Shown here piece by piece: positions 1 to 6,673 of a stretch of 7,885 nt of DNA. A program made the translations under genes and the position numbers. The notes beneath the pieces were generated by a model. It saw only the letters and a program-made list of their open reading frames with translations, was not told where the DNA came from and did not search any database. The stretch is taken from the NCBI GenBank assembly GCA_014378805.1, contig JACMMY010000096.1, positions 1-7,885 of the forward strand. The letters run 5' to 3'. The stretch is from Moraxellaceae bacterium. Lineage in GTDB: Bacteria > Pseudomonadota > Gammaproteobacteria > Pseudomonadales > Moraxellaceae. Position 1 is the stretch's first letter. Every line of letters starts with the position of its first letter.

Positions 1-2
1 AT

Positions 3-92
3 GAGTATATTCCGATTGCTAATATTGAACCGATGGTGGGGTATTTGAAGCAGTTGATTGAGTATTATTGCGTGATGGGTGAGGCGTGTTAA
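3..92 (+). CDS. 3' end of an unidentified upstream gene
   Basis: The frame beginning at base 3 is open from the window edge for 29 codons and stops at TAA 90-92, immediately followed by TAG. The visible tail reads EYIPIANIEPMVGYLKQLI and ends in YYCVMGEAC. The other two plus frames close within 50 bases. The next gene starts 24 bases downstream on the same strand, which fits two genes in one transcript. The fragment is too short to assign to a family. It could also be a chance open frame, although its mix of hydrophobic and acidic residues looks protein-like. Confidence 0.4.
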   Translation, partial: EYIPIANIEPMVGYLKQLIEYYCVMGEAC

Positions 93-116
93 TAGTTTTG
101 GTGTGCGGAATTTTTG

Positions 117-599
117 ATGGATGGTGGCTCTATTAAAGTATTCAGACCTTCATTAACGGGGCGATTTGCTTCTGTACTTATGATTATGCCCTTTCTATTG
201 TTTACTCATTCGATAATCACAAATGATCCGACGATTAAGGGTGCAAGTCGTTTATTTTTAGGATTGATCGTATTAATTTTTTTGATAGTTGCATTATTTT
301 TCGGGACTCAAAAAATCACGATTGCCGACCAGAAGGTTGTGAGCAGTAACATATTTCGCAAAAAAATATTTCCACTTAGTTTGATTAAACGCTGTAAGAA
401 AGAAGACAAAATCAAAGGGAAAAACTTCGTAATTGTTGATTCAGGTGATTTAATAATTTGGATTGGTTTGTTGTTTACAGAAAACCAGCTCATTGAATTA
501 GAAGCATATATTCTGGAACAAATAAAAGAGTTCTATCCAGAAAATTACGACGCTGTCAAAAGTGATCGTTTTGGAATCGAAGAGTTCTGGCGTAAATAG
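117..599 (+). CDS. two-span membrane protein with PH-like C-terminal domain
   Basis: The product is 160 residues. Two hydrophobic segments at about residues 17-34 and 46-63 are joined by a short polar loop, and a soluble domain of about 95 residues follows. The pattern of that domain, short beta strands (KITIADQKVV, a basic turn, then a hydrophobic strand) and a closing amphipathic helix, resembles bacterial PH-like domains of small inner-membrane proteins. The fold call is inference and no specific function can be given. I chose ATG 117 over TTG 114 because GCGGA at 105-109 is spaced 7 bases from the ATG. The gene is AT-rich compared with argA and glyS. Its stop TAG (597-599) abuts the stop of the convergent gene with no terminator between, so the two transcripts probably overlap at their 3' ends. 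Confidence 0.75.
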   Translation: MDGGSIKVFRPSLTGRFASVLMIMPFLLFTHSIITNDPTIKGASRLFLGLIVLIFLIVALFFGTQKITIADQKVVSSNIFRKKIFPLSLIKRCKKEDKIKGKNFVIVDSGDLIIWIGLLFTENQLIELEAYILEQIKEFYPENYDAVKSDRFGIEEFWRK

Positions 600-1250
600 T
601 TACAAATTGATTTCTACTACCTTTTCACCTCGCCAAGCCAAACTCACCACCTGCTCATCCAAAACAAAGCTCCGATATTGCCATTCACCAAGCAATACAT
701 GAGTAAGAGTGTCATCAGTATTTTCTGTACTCAACGTATTCAAATCTAATCGAATGCCTAATCCATGTGCCTTTAAAACCGCTTCTTTACGCGTCCAAGT
801 CTTGAGCCATTGTTCGTGCGCTTGAATGGGTGAAAGTTCTGGGTTTTGCCAAGCCTTCATTTCTGCCGCATCAAAAGTTCGAGCCGCCAATGTCTGTTCT
901 TTTCGATTTTTAATTTTATCTTCAATATCAATGCCTAGTGGAATTGCATCTAAACTCCAAACCATTGCAAATGCTTCTTTGCTATGTGAAATGTTGAAGC
1001 TGATATTGTGATTCGCGAGGAATGGTTTACCGTGCGCTTCTTTTTCAAAGATCAGTAGATCAGGCTTAACATTCAAAGCCTGCGCGAGAAGCTCACGTCT
1101 CCAAGCGCGGGCTAATTGTTGATTTCGTCGCAATACTGGATGTCGAGCAATACCTTCCTCATCCGCAGCCATCAATAAAGCTAACAAGCGCGATTCTTCG
1201 GCTGGTGTAATTTCAGCAAAATGGCAGACGACAAGATGAATGGTGGACAT
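600..1250 (-). CDS. 4'-phosphopantetheinyl transferase, Sfp type
   Basis: The enzyme moves the phosphopantetheine arm from coenzyme A to a conserved serine of carrier proteins (ACP, PCP or ArCP) in the cytoplasm. The 216 residues carry the family signatures: FNISHS at 85-90, GIDIED at 106-111 (Mg-binding D108 and E110), and WTRKEAVLKAHGLG at 152-165 (W152, K155, E156 and K160 of the WxxKEA-x-x-K motif). A GKPFL element at 74-78 is also typical. The length and N-terminal pseudo-repeat half fit the monomeric Sfp/EntD class, not the ~125-residue AcpS class. Start ATG 1248-1250 gives the expected N-terminus, though no strong Shine-Dalgarno sequence precedes it. No siderophore, polyketide or peptide synthetase genes are in the window, so the carrier-protein partner cannot be told from context. 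It is divergent from argA. Confidence 0.92.
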   Translation of the reverse strand: MSTIHLVVCHFAEITPAEESRLLALLMAADEEGIARHPVLRRNQQLARAWRRELLAQALNVKPDLLIFEKEAHGKPFLANHNISFNISHSKEAFAMVWSLDAIPLGIDIEDKIKNRKEQTLAARTFDAAEMKAWQNPELSPIQAHEQWLKTWTRKEAVLKAHGLGIRLDLNTLSTENTDDTLTHVLLGEWQYRSFVLDEQVVSLAWRGEKVVEINL

Positions 1251-1280
1251 GGGTTGTCATGTTGCGAGAATAAGTTAACG

Positions 1281-1308
1281 ATAATATACCGTTTTATTGA
1301 TGTGATAA
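1281..1308 (-). promoter_or_regulatory. candidate sigma70 promoter for the phosphopantetheinyl transferase gene
   Basis: Read on the minus strand, TTATCA (plus 1303-1308) is followed after 16 bases by TATTAT (plus 1281-1286), 30 bases before the start codon. Both hexamers are close to TTGACA/TATAAT. It lies in the region shared with divergent argA, for which I found no equally good promoter pair. Confidence 0.4.
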
Positions 1309-1446
1309 GTCTATGGATTACAGTGAGAATGATGTGCGGCAATGTTTTTTCCTGCTAACATCGACTTATCGTATTTGCAGCCAAAATTAGAGCCACGCCA
1401 GTCAAAAAGCATGGACTAATACATTTTAAAGCGTTCAGTTTGCAAC

Positions 1447-1450
1447 AGGA
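1447..1450 (+). promoter_or_regulatory. ribosome binding site that sets the argA start
   Basis: AGGA is followed by 7 bases and ATG 1458. This favours ATG 1458 over the in-frame TTG 1440, which would place the AGGA inside the coding sequence, and over ATG 1488 further in, which lacks a purine-rich element at the right distance. Confidence 0.55.
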
Positions 1451-1457
1451 TTTTTCC

Positions 1458-2807
1458 ATGTCAGATGATTTTCTATCCCCAGATACCATGACCGATAATT
1501 ATGTTCATTGGTTCCGTAACTCTGCACCGTATATCAATGCGCATCGAGGAAAAACCTTTGTCTTGATGTTTGGTGGCGAAGCAGTAAATCATGATAATTT
1601 TCGCAATATTATCCATGACATCGCATTGTTGCATTCACTCGGAATTCAGCTAATTCTGGTGCATGGCGCGCGTCCGCAAATTGATGAAAACTTGATTGAA
1701 TACGGTTTAGAAACACCGATTCATGATGGCTTACGCGTGACGACTCGCGAAGCATTGCGTTGTGTGCTGGATGCGGTCGGTTCAATTCGTTTGGAAATTG
1801 AAGCCTTGCTGTCGATGGGTTTGGCAAATTCACCGATGTACGGCGCACGTATTGATGCCGTATCGGGTAACTTTGTGACCGCAAGACCGTATGGCGTGCG
1901 TGATGGCGTGGATTTTAAACTGACCGGCGAAGTGCGTTCGGTGGATACAGAGGCGCTGCAAAAGAGCCTTGCCAATCGCAATATCATTGTCTTAGGGCCA
2001 ACGGGCTATTCGACGACAGGTGAGGTGTTTAATCTACTTGCAGAAGAAGTAGCGGTTGAAACGGCGATTACGATTAAAGCCGATAAATTAATTTTCTTGG
2101 GTGAGCACGAAGGCATTTCGGGTAAAGACAATCGTTTGCTGCGCGAGCTGATTCCGAACGAAGTTGATCAATTCTTGCGTAATAAAAAACTCGATACCGA
2201 AATTCTACGCCACATGCACGGTTCTGCGGATGCGTGTCGTGGTGGCGTGCGTCGTGTGCATATCATTTCTTATGCGCGAGATGGGGCGTTGTTGCAGGAA
2301 CTCTTTACCCGCGATGGTTCGGGAACGTTGGTCAGTAATGATCCTTATGAAGAAATTCGTACCGCTGATATTGATGATGTCGTGGGTCTGATTGAGCTGT
2401 TGCGTCCGCTGGAAGAAGAGGGGATTTTGGTTCGTCGTTCACGTGAACGTTTGGAAACTGAGATTGCACAGTTTGCTGTGGTTGAACGTGACGGTATGAT
2501 CGTCGGTTGTGCGGCGTTGTATCCGATTCCTGCTCAACCGAATGAGCCGCCTGCGGCAGAGATTGCTTGTGTGGCGATTCATCCGAGTTATCGTAACTCG
2601 AATCGTGGTGCGGAGTTGCTTGATTATCTGGAAGCCAAAGCACGCAATAAAGGCATCAAAAATCTGTATGTGTTAACCACGCGCACTGCGTTGTGGTTTA
2701 TTGAGCAGGGCTTTGAGCCTGCGGAAGTGGACGATATGCCAGAGGCACGTCAAGCGATGTATAACTATCAGCGTAACTCGAAGGTGTTTGTGAAGCGTTT
2801 GGGTTGA
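1458..2807 (+). CDS. argA: amino-acid N-acetyltransferase (N-acetylglutamate synthase)
   Basis: The enzyme acetylates glutamate with acetyl-CoA, the first committed step of arginine biosynthesis, in the cytoplasm. The 449 residues match the classic bifunctional-looking ArgA layout (E. coli ArgA is 443). The N-terminal amino-acid-kinase-like domain (about 20-290) has FGGEAV at 38-43 and LVHGARPQI at 67-75; in this family it binds arginine for feedback inhibition. The GNAT domain spans about 298-445, with the acetyl-CoA loop RNSNRGAEL at 379-387 and a typical C-terminal ALWFIEQGF at 411-419. The N-terminal YVHWFRNSAPYINAHRGKTF is characteristic of the gammaproteobacterial enzyme. I saw no clear ArgR operator (ARG box) upstream. 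The gene ends 16 bases before the left copy of the central repeat, and no conventional terminator intervenes. Confidence 0.96.
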   Translation: MSDDFLSPDTMTDNYVHWFRNSAPYINAHRGKTFVLMFGGEAVNHDNFRNIIHDIALLHSLGIQLILVHGARPQIDENLIEYGLETPIHDGLRVTTREALRCVLDAVGSIRLEIEALLSMGLANSPMYGARIDAVSGNFVTARPYGVRDGVDFKLTGEVRSVDTEALQKSLANRNIIVLGPTGYSTTGEVFNLLAEEVAVETAITIKADKLIFLGEHEGISGKDNRLLRELIPNEVDQFLRNKKLDTEILRHMHGSADACRGGVRRVHIISYARDGALLQELFTRDGSGTLVSNDPYEEIRTADIDDVVGLIELLRPLEEEGILVRRSRERLETEIAQFAVVERDGMIVGCAALYPIPAQPNEPPAAEIACVAIHPSYRNSNRGAELLDYLEAKARNKGIKNLYVLTTRTALWFIEQGFEPAEVDDMPEARQAMYNYQRNSKVFVKRLG

Positions 2808-2823
2808 CAATGCGGAAAGTATT

Positions 2824-2940
2824 GCTTTGAAGTCTTTCCCATCGGGGAAAGATTTAGATAGGGGGGTGATCTGGCTATTCAGCATAAAGTCAAAAGCACC
2901 CCTAACCTAGCCTTTCCCCTCAGGGAAAGGGACTCTGGGA
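2824..2940 (+). repeat. BIME-like palindromic repeat, left copy
   Basis: This 117-bp unit is repeated in the same orientation at 3333-3451. It contains two hairpins. The first has an 8-bp stem (TCTTTCCC 2833-2840 with GGGAAAGA 2845-2852). The second also has an 8-bp stem (CCTTTCCC 2911-2918 with GGGAAAGG 2923-2930). Each has a 4-base loop. Between them TAGGGG 2859-2864 can pair with CCCCTA 2899-2904, so the whole unit could fold as a three-stem cruciform with mirrored ends (AGTC near the left end, GACT near the right). The first 17 bases and last 20 bases are identical to the right copy; the centre is more diverged. It follows the argA stop by 16 bases and may act as its transcript 3' end. 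Confidence 0.85.
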
Positions 2941-2972
2941 AAACTTATTATTAATGTTCTGAAATCTGATTT

Positions 2973-3314
2973 ATGAAAACAACAATAAAAACCAATCGAG
3001 CAAGGCTTCTACGCAAGAATATGACAGATGCTGAACAAGCTCTTTGGCAGAAAATTCGTTTCAATCAACTCGGTGTTAAATTTCGTAGACAGACTCCAAT
3101 CGGTAGCTATTTTGTCGATTTTTATTGTCATGAATATGGTTTGGTTGTGGAGTTGGATGGTTCGCAACATATTGATCAGGCGGAGTATGATGAACAAAGA
3201 AGTTTGTATTTGCAAAGTTTGGGACTGTGTGTGATTCGATTTTGGAATAATGATGTATTGTTGAATATGGATGCAGTGCTTGAAGGAATTGTCAGTGCAA
3301 TTGGAAAGTATTAA
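2973..3314 (+). CDS. DUF559 endonuclease-like protein (Vsr-like, PD-(D/E)XK fold)
   Basis: The 113 residues cover the whole DUF559 domain: RARLLRKNMTDAEQALW at 9-25, KFRRQTPIG at 36-44, YFVDFYC at 46-52, VVELDGSQH at 58-66, and RFWNNDVLLN at 89-98. D49 followed by E60-x-D62 is a plausible PD-(D/E)XK metal site, related to Vsr-type nucleases. The fold is established for the family, but the substrate and biological role are not. The start ATG 2973 keeps the conserved N-terminal helix; ATG 3021 would remove it. No good Shine-Dalgarno sequence is visible. The gene sits alone between two same-direction copies of a palindromic repeat in the convergent argA-glyS gap, which suggests it travels with or acts on those repeats (inference). 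The reading frame is intact. Confidence 0.88.
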   Translation: MKTTIKTNRARLLRKNMTDAEQALWQKIRFNQLGVKFRRQTPIGSYFVDFYCHEYGLVVELDGSQHIDQAEYDEQRSLYLQSLGLCVIRFWNNDVLLNMDAVLEGIVSAIGKY

Positions 3315-3332
3315 GCATTATTGAAGCTGTAC

Positions 3333-3451
3333 GCTTTGAAGTCTTTCCCTGAAGGGAAAGACTTCAATAGGGGAGCTTTTGACTTTGCTGTGACAGCATA
3401 AAATCAACCCCCCTATCCTAACCTTTCCCCGCAGGGAAAGGGACTCTGGGA
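3333..3451 (+). repeat. BIME-like palindromic repeat, right copy
   Basis: This 119-bp unit is the same-orientation partner of 2824-2940. Hairpin 1 is more perfect here: a 12-bp stem (GAAGTCTTTCCC 3338-3349 with GGGAAAGACTTC 3354-3365) around TGAA. Hairpin 2 has an 8-bp stem (CCTTTCCC 3422-3429 with GGGAAAGG 3434-3441) around CGCA. A central stem pairs ATAGGGG 3367-3373 with CCCCTAT 3410-3416. Neither hairpin is followed by a T run on either strand, so neither is a standard rho-independent terminator. The unit ends 8 bases from the glyS stop codon and so probably lies in the 3' end of the glyQS mRNA. Confidence 0.85.
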
Positions 3452-3459
3452 ATGCTAAC

Positions 3460-5529
3460 TTAACCCTGCAACAAACTCACATCCGCCACGCTCAAGAACA
3501 GCGAGCGCAGACGTGTCAGCAAACGCAAACGATTCAAGCGCAAAGCAGCATTATCTGCATTTACCATGACACTTTCAAAGAATGCATCAATCGGTGCACG
3601 CAATGCTGCAAGTTGCGACAAGGCTGGCGTGTAATCAGATTTAGCCAACAATGGATGCACTTGTGGTTCAAGCGTTTCTAATGTTTCGTACAAGGCTTTT
3701 TCCGCTGGTTCAACGAGTAGGGCAGCATCTACTGCGCCAACACTAACCGTTTCTTTAGCTAGAATATTCGCCACACGCTTATTTGCTGCTGCAAGCGCAG
3801 TCGCTTCAGGCAGTGCACGGAAATGCTGAACCGCACGAATGCGTTGATCGAAGTCTAGTGGTGATACTGGATTCAATGCTTGAACCGCCAGAATCACATC
3901 GACTTGCATGCCTTGGTCTTCGTACATTGAGCGATAACGGCTCTGTAAGAATGCATTCGCATCGGTCAATGTTTTCGCTGGGTTCTCAATTTTTGCACCG
4001 TAGTTAGTAACAGCGTGCTCAACCAAATCAATGAGACTTAACGACAAACGTTTCTCAATCAAAATCCGCAAAATCCCAATCGCAACACGGCGTAGACCGA
4101 ACGGGTCTTTGTTACCTGTTGGTGGTTGGTTGATGCCGAAAATACCTGCGAGCGTATCTAAACGATCAGCCAGCGCAATGCTCACGCCAGTCAACGTCTG
4201 TGGCAAGACATCGCCTGCGAATTTTGGTAAATATTGCTCACGAATCGCTTCGGATACATCCGAAGGCGCACCTTCAAGCGCGGCGTAATAACTACCTGCA
4301 ATACCTTGAAGTTCAGGGAATTCACCAACCATTTCTGAAGCGAGGTCGCATTTCGAGAGTTTGGCAGCTTGCGCGGTGTGTTCTACGTTGGCGCCAATTT
4401 GCGTGGCGATGTAGCTTGCGAGTGCGGTAATGCGTTCCGTTTTATCCCACAACGTCCCGAGCTGCGCTTGGAATACACGATTCGCTAATTTTTCTTGGCG
4501 CGCGGCGAGTGGTTGTTTCTGATCTTGTTTAAAGAAAAATTCCGCGTCGGTGAGACGTGGACGAACTACTTTTTCATTACCCAAAATGATCTGTGTTGGA
4601 TCTTTGCTTTCGATATTCGATACGGTTATGAAATACGGTTGCAGCTTGTCATTCGCATCGACTAGACAGAAGTATTTTTGATTGTCCTGCATGGTTGAAA
4701 TCAAGGCTTCTTGTGGTACATGCAAGAAACGTGATTCAAAGGTCGCACGCAGCGCAACTGGCCATTCAACCAAACCTGTGACTTCATCGCGTAAATCCGC
4801 TGGCACAAGTGCAATGGCATTCACTTCGGTTGCGAGTTTTTCAACTTGCGCATCAATCAGTTGTTGACGCTCATCAAAATCCGCTACGACATACGCAGCA
4901 CGTAACGCAGCGAGATAGTCATTTGCTGATTTCAGTTCAATGGCTGCAGGCGCGTGGAAGCGATGACCGTAGGTCAAATTGCCACTGACAAAATCCTGAA
5001 TCGTCGCAGGAATGATTTGCGCGTCTTTCATCAAGACAACCCATTGCACAGGACGGACGAATTCAGTACGACTTGCCGCTGAACGCATCCGTTTTGCGAT
5101 GGGCAAGGCATTCAGTGATTCTTGCAAAAGGCTTGGCAGTAACTCATCAAGCGATTGACCTGTGACAGTCTTGCGATGAACGAGCCAATCGCCTTTGTCG
5201 GTTGGAATGCGAATCAAGTCAGCAACTTCGACGCCAGCACCTTTAGCAAAACCCATCGCCGCAGGCGTCGGTGTGCCGTCAGGTTTGAATGCGCCCGCAA
5301 CCGAAGGACCACGACGTTCTTCGACACGATCAGGTTGATGACCTGCGATGTCTTCGATCAAAATCGCAAGGCGACGCGGTGCAGCGTAGGCGTTGATTTT
5401 TGCATATGGTAAGCCAGCACTGGCGAGGCGAGTAGTGACTTCTGACAACAATGCATCACGCAGAGTTTTTAAGCTTTTTGGCGGGAGTTCTTCACAGCCT
5501 AATTCAAAGAGTACGGTGTGTAGGCTCAT
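3460..5529 (-). CDS. glyS: glycine--tRNA ligase beta subunit
   Basis: This is the beta subunit of the tetrameric (alpha2beta2) bacterial glycyl-tRNA synthetase, which charges tRNA-Gly with glycine; beta supplies most tRNA recognition. The 689 residues match E. coli GlyS (689). Family landmarks are LFELGCEELPPKSL at 7-20, YGHRFHAP at 187-194, MQDNQKYF at 280-287, PRLTDAEFFFKQD at 324-336, the HD-related stretch SKCDLASEMVGEFPELQG at 392-409, and TGNKDPFGLRR at 471-481. The C-terminal anticodon-binding DALR-type helices run from about 580 to the end. The start ATG overlaps the glyQ stop as ATGA, and GGAG (plus 5538-5541) lies 8 bases upstream, so translation is probably coupled to glyQ. The coding sequence is intact. 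Confidence 0.98.
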   Translation of the reverse strand: MSLHTVLFELGCEELPPKSLKTLRDALLSEVTTRLASAGLPYAKINAYAAPRRLAILIEDIAGHQPDRVEERRGPSVAGAFKPDGTPTPAAMGFAKGAGVEVADLIRIPTDKGDWLVHRKTVTGQSLDELLPSLLQESLNALPIAKRMRSAASRTEFVRPVQWVVLMKDAQIIPATIQDFVSGNLTYGHRFHAPAAIELKSANDYLAALRAAYVVADFDERQQLIDAQVEKLATEVNAIALVPADLRDEVTGLVEWPVALRATFESRFLHVPQEALISTMQDNQKYFCLVDANDKLQPYFITVSNIESKDPTQIILGNEKVVRPRLTDAEFFFKQDQKQPLAARQEKLANRVFQAQLGTLWDKTERITALASYIATQIGANVEHTAQAAKLSKCDLASEMVGEFPELQGIAGSYYAALEGAPSDVSEAIREQYLPKFAGDVLPQTLTGVSIALADRLDTLAGIFGINQPPTGNKDPFGLRRVAIGILRILIEKRLSLSLIDLVEHAVTNYGAKIENPAKTLTDANAFLQSRYRSMYEDQGMQVDVILAVQALNPVSPLDFDQRIRAVQHFRALPEATALAAANKRVANILAKETVSVGAVDAALLVEPAEKALYETLETLEPQVHPLLAKSDYTPALSQLAALRAPIDAFFESVMVNADNAALRLNRLRLLTRLRSLFLSVADVSLLQG

Positions 5530-6548
5530 TTTGACTTCTCCGCTTTTGCTGCATCTTTTTCCAGTTGTGCTTGTTCTTGTGCAAGTTCTGCTGCCATCTT
5601 CGCTAATACTTCGTCGCGCAATGCAGGTTCAGCCATAGGGAAACCGAGTTTCGCGCGTGAATTGACATAGCTTTGGGCAATCGCACGTGCGAGCCCGCGA
5701 ACACGCAAAATATAACGCTGACGTTCCGTGACCGAAATTGCGCCGCGTGCATCGAGCAAGTTAAATGTATGCGACGCTTTGATGACCATTTCATACGCAG
5801 GCAATGGCAATTCCGCAGCCATTAAACGGTTCGATTCACTTTCGTAGAAATCAAACAGTTCAAACATTTTTTCGACATTGGCGTGTTCAAAGTTATAGGT
5901 CGATTGTTCCACTTCGTTTTGATGGAAGACGTCGCCGTAAGTGACCGTACCAAACTGACCGCGTGTCCAGACTAAGTCATAAACCGAATCCACGCCTTGC
6001 AAATACATCGCCAGACGCTCAAGTCCGTAGGTGATTTCACCTGTGACTGGATAACATTCTAAGCCGCCAACTTGTTGAAAGTAGGTGAATTGAGTGACTT
6101 CCATGCCATTCAACCACACTTCCCAACCTAAGCCCCACGCACCCAGCGTTGGTGACTCCCAGTTGTCTTCGACGAAGCGAATATCATGGGTCAGTGTGTC
6201 GATGCCGATGGCTTTTAGCGAATCGAGATAGAGTTGTTGGATATTGGCTGGATTTGGTTTGAGCACGACTTGGAATTGATAGTAATGCTGCAAACGGTTT
6301 GGGTTTTCGCCATAACGTCCGTCTTTTGGACGGCGTGAAGGTTGCACGTATGCGGCATTCCACGTTTCAGGGCCAAGCGCACGGAGGAACGTTGCAGTGT
6401 GGAACGTTCCTGCGCCCATTTCGAGATCGTAAGGCTGGAGTAAGACACAGCCTTGATTTGCCCAGTAATTTTGCAGGGCAAGAATGAGTTCTTGAAAGGT
6501 CAGATTAGAGATAGCTTGGCTTTTTTGAGGAGTCGTGGCGGTGCTCAT
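5526..6548 (-). CDS. glyQ: glycine--tRNA ligase alpha subunit
   Basis: The catalytic class II alpha subunit binds glycine and ATP and forms the adenylate, then works with GlyS. Motif 2 and surroundings appear as QPSRRPKDGRYGENPNR at 69-85 followed by LQHYYQFQVVLKP. The strongly conserved FVEDNWESPTLGAWGLGWEV is at 125-144, and the motif 3 region GEITYGLERLAMY is at 170-182. At 340 residues it is about 35 longer than E. coli GlyQ (303). The excess is mostly a charged, alanine- and glutamate-rich C-terminal tail (about 312-340, ending AAKAEKSK), likely helical or disordered, plus a short N-terminal extension. The upstream ribosome binding site is weak (GGA 8 bases before ATG). It is the first gene of a two-gene operon read from the promoter at 6584-6612. 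Confidence 0.98.
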   Translation of the reverse strand: MSTATTPQKSQAISNLTFQELILALQNYWANQGCVLLQPYDLEMGAGTFHTATFLRALGPETWNAAYVQPSRRPKDGRYGENPNRLQHYYQFQVVLKPNPANIQQLYLDSLKAIGIDTLTHDIRFVEDNWESPTLGAWGLGWEVWLNGMEVTQFTYFQQVGGLECYPVTGEITYGLERLAMYLQGVDSVYDLVWTRGQFGTVTYGDVFHQNEVEQSTYNFEHANVEKMFELFDFYESESNRLMAAELPLPAYEMVIKASHTFNLLDARGAISVTERQRYILRVRGLARAIAQSYVNSRAKLGFPMAEPALRDEVLAKMAAELAQEQAQLEKDAAKAEKSK

Positions 6549-6583
6549 GGCAATCCATGCGAAAAGTGAAAAAATTGGTGGGT

Positions 6584-6612
6584 AGTATAGTGAATTTTGA
6601 GGGGATTTTCAC
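6584..6612 (-). promoter_or_regulatory. probable sigma70 promoter of glyQS
   Basis: On the minus strand GTGAAA (plus 6607-6612, four of six to TTGACA) is followed after 17 bases by TATACT (plus 6584-6589, five of six to TATAAT). The -10 element lies 35 bases before the glyQ start. I saw no T-box or attenuator-like structure in the short leader. Confidence 0.6.
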
Positions 6613-6622
6613 GAGGTGAATC

Positions 6623-6658
6623 AATGATAGAAAATCCAGTTATTGGTTTTCTATCATT
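6623..6658 (-). terminator. AT-rich palindromic hairpin after the AbiGi-like gene
   Basis: A perfect 12-bp inverted repeat (AATGATAGAAAA 6623-6634 with TTTTCTATCATT 6647-6658) continues inward, past one bulged base, as CCA/TGG around a 5-base loop. It begins 15 bases after the stop codon of the gene at 6674 and ends just before the glyQ -35 element. The A-rich and T-rich arms resemble a weak bidirectional terminator, but the stem is GC-poor and has no separate U tract. A protein-binding palindrome upstream of glyQ is an alternative. Confidence 0.5.
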
Positions 6659-6673
6659 TGTGATCTCATCTGA

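Noticed and set aside
1304..1370. Inverted GATAAGTC/GACTTATC pair in the argA upstream region
   Set aside because: Eight bases separated by about 50 is within chance expectation for an AT-rich region, and it matches no operator I know.
1251..1457. ARG box or other arginine-linked operator upstream of argA
   Set aside because: No pair of TGAAT/ATTCA-like half sites with the right spacing was found.
1609..2643. Open frames on the minus strand and in other plus frames within argA
   Set aside because: They lie wholly inside a well-conserved gene, show arginine/serine-rich compositions typical of out-of-frame reading, and have no recognisable domain.
3338..3365. The 12-bp hairpin as a rho-independent terminator
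   Set aside because: No T run follows on either strand, and the same hairpin recurs in the left repeat, so it belongs to the repeat unit.
3783..5638. Plus-strand open frames inside glyS and glyQ
   Set aside because: They are antisense to clearly conserved synthetase genes, with no ribosome binding sites or domains.
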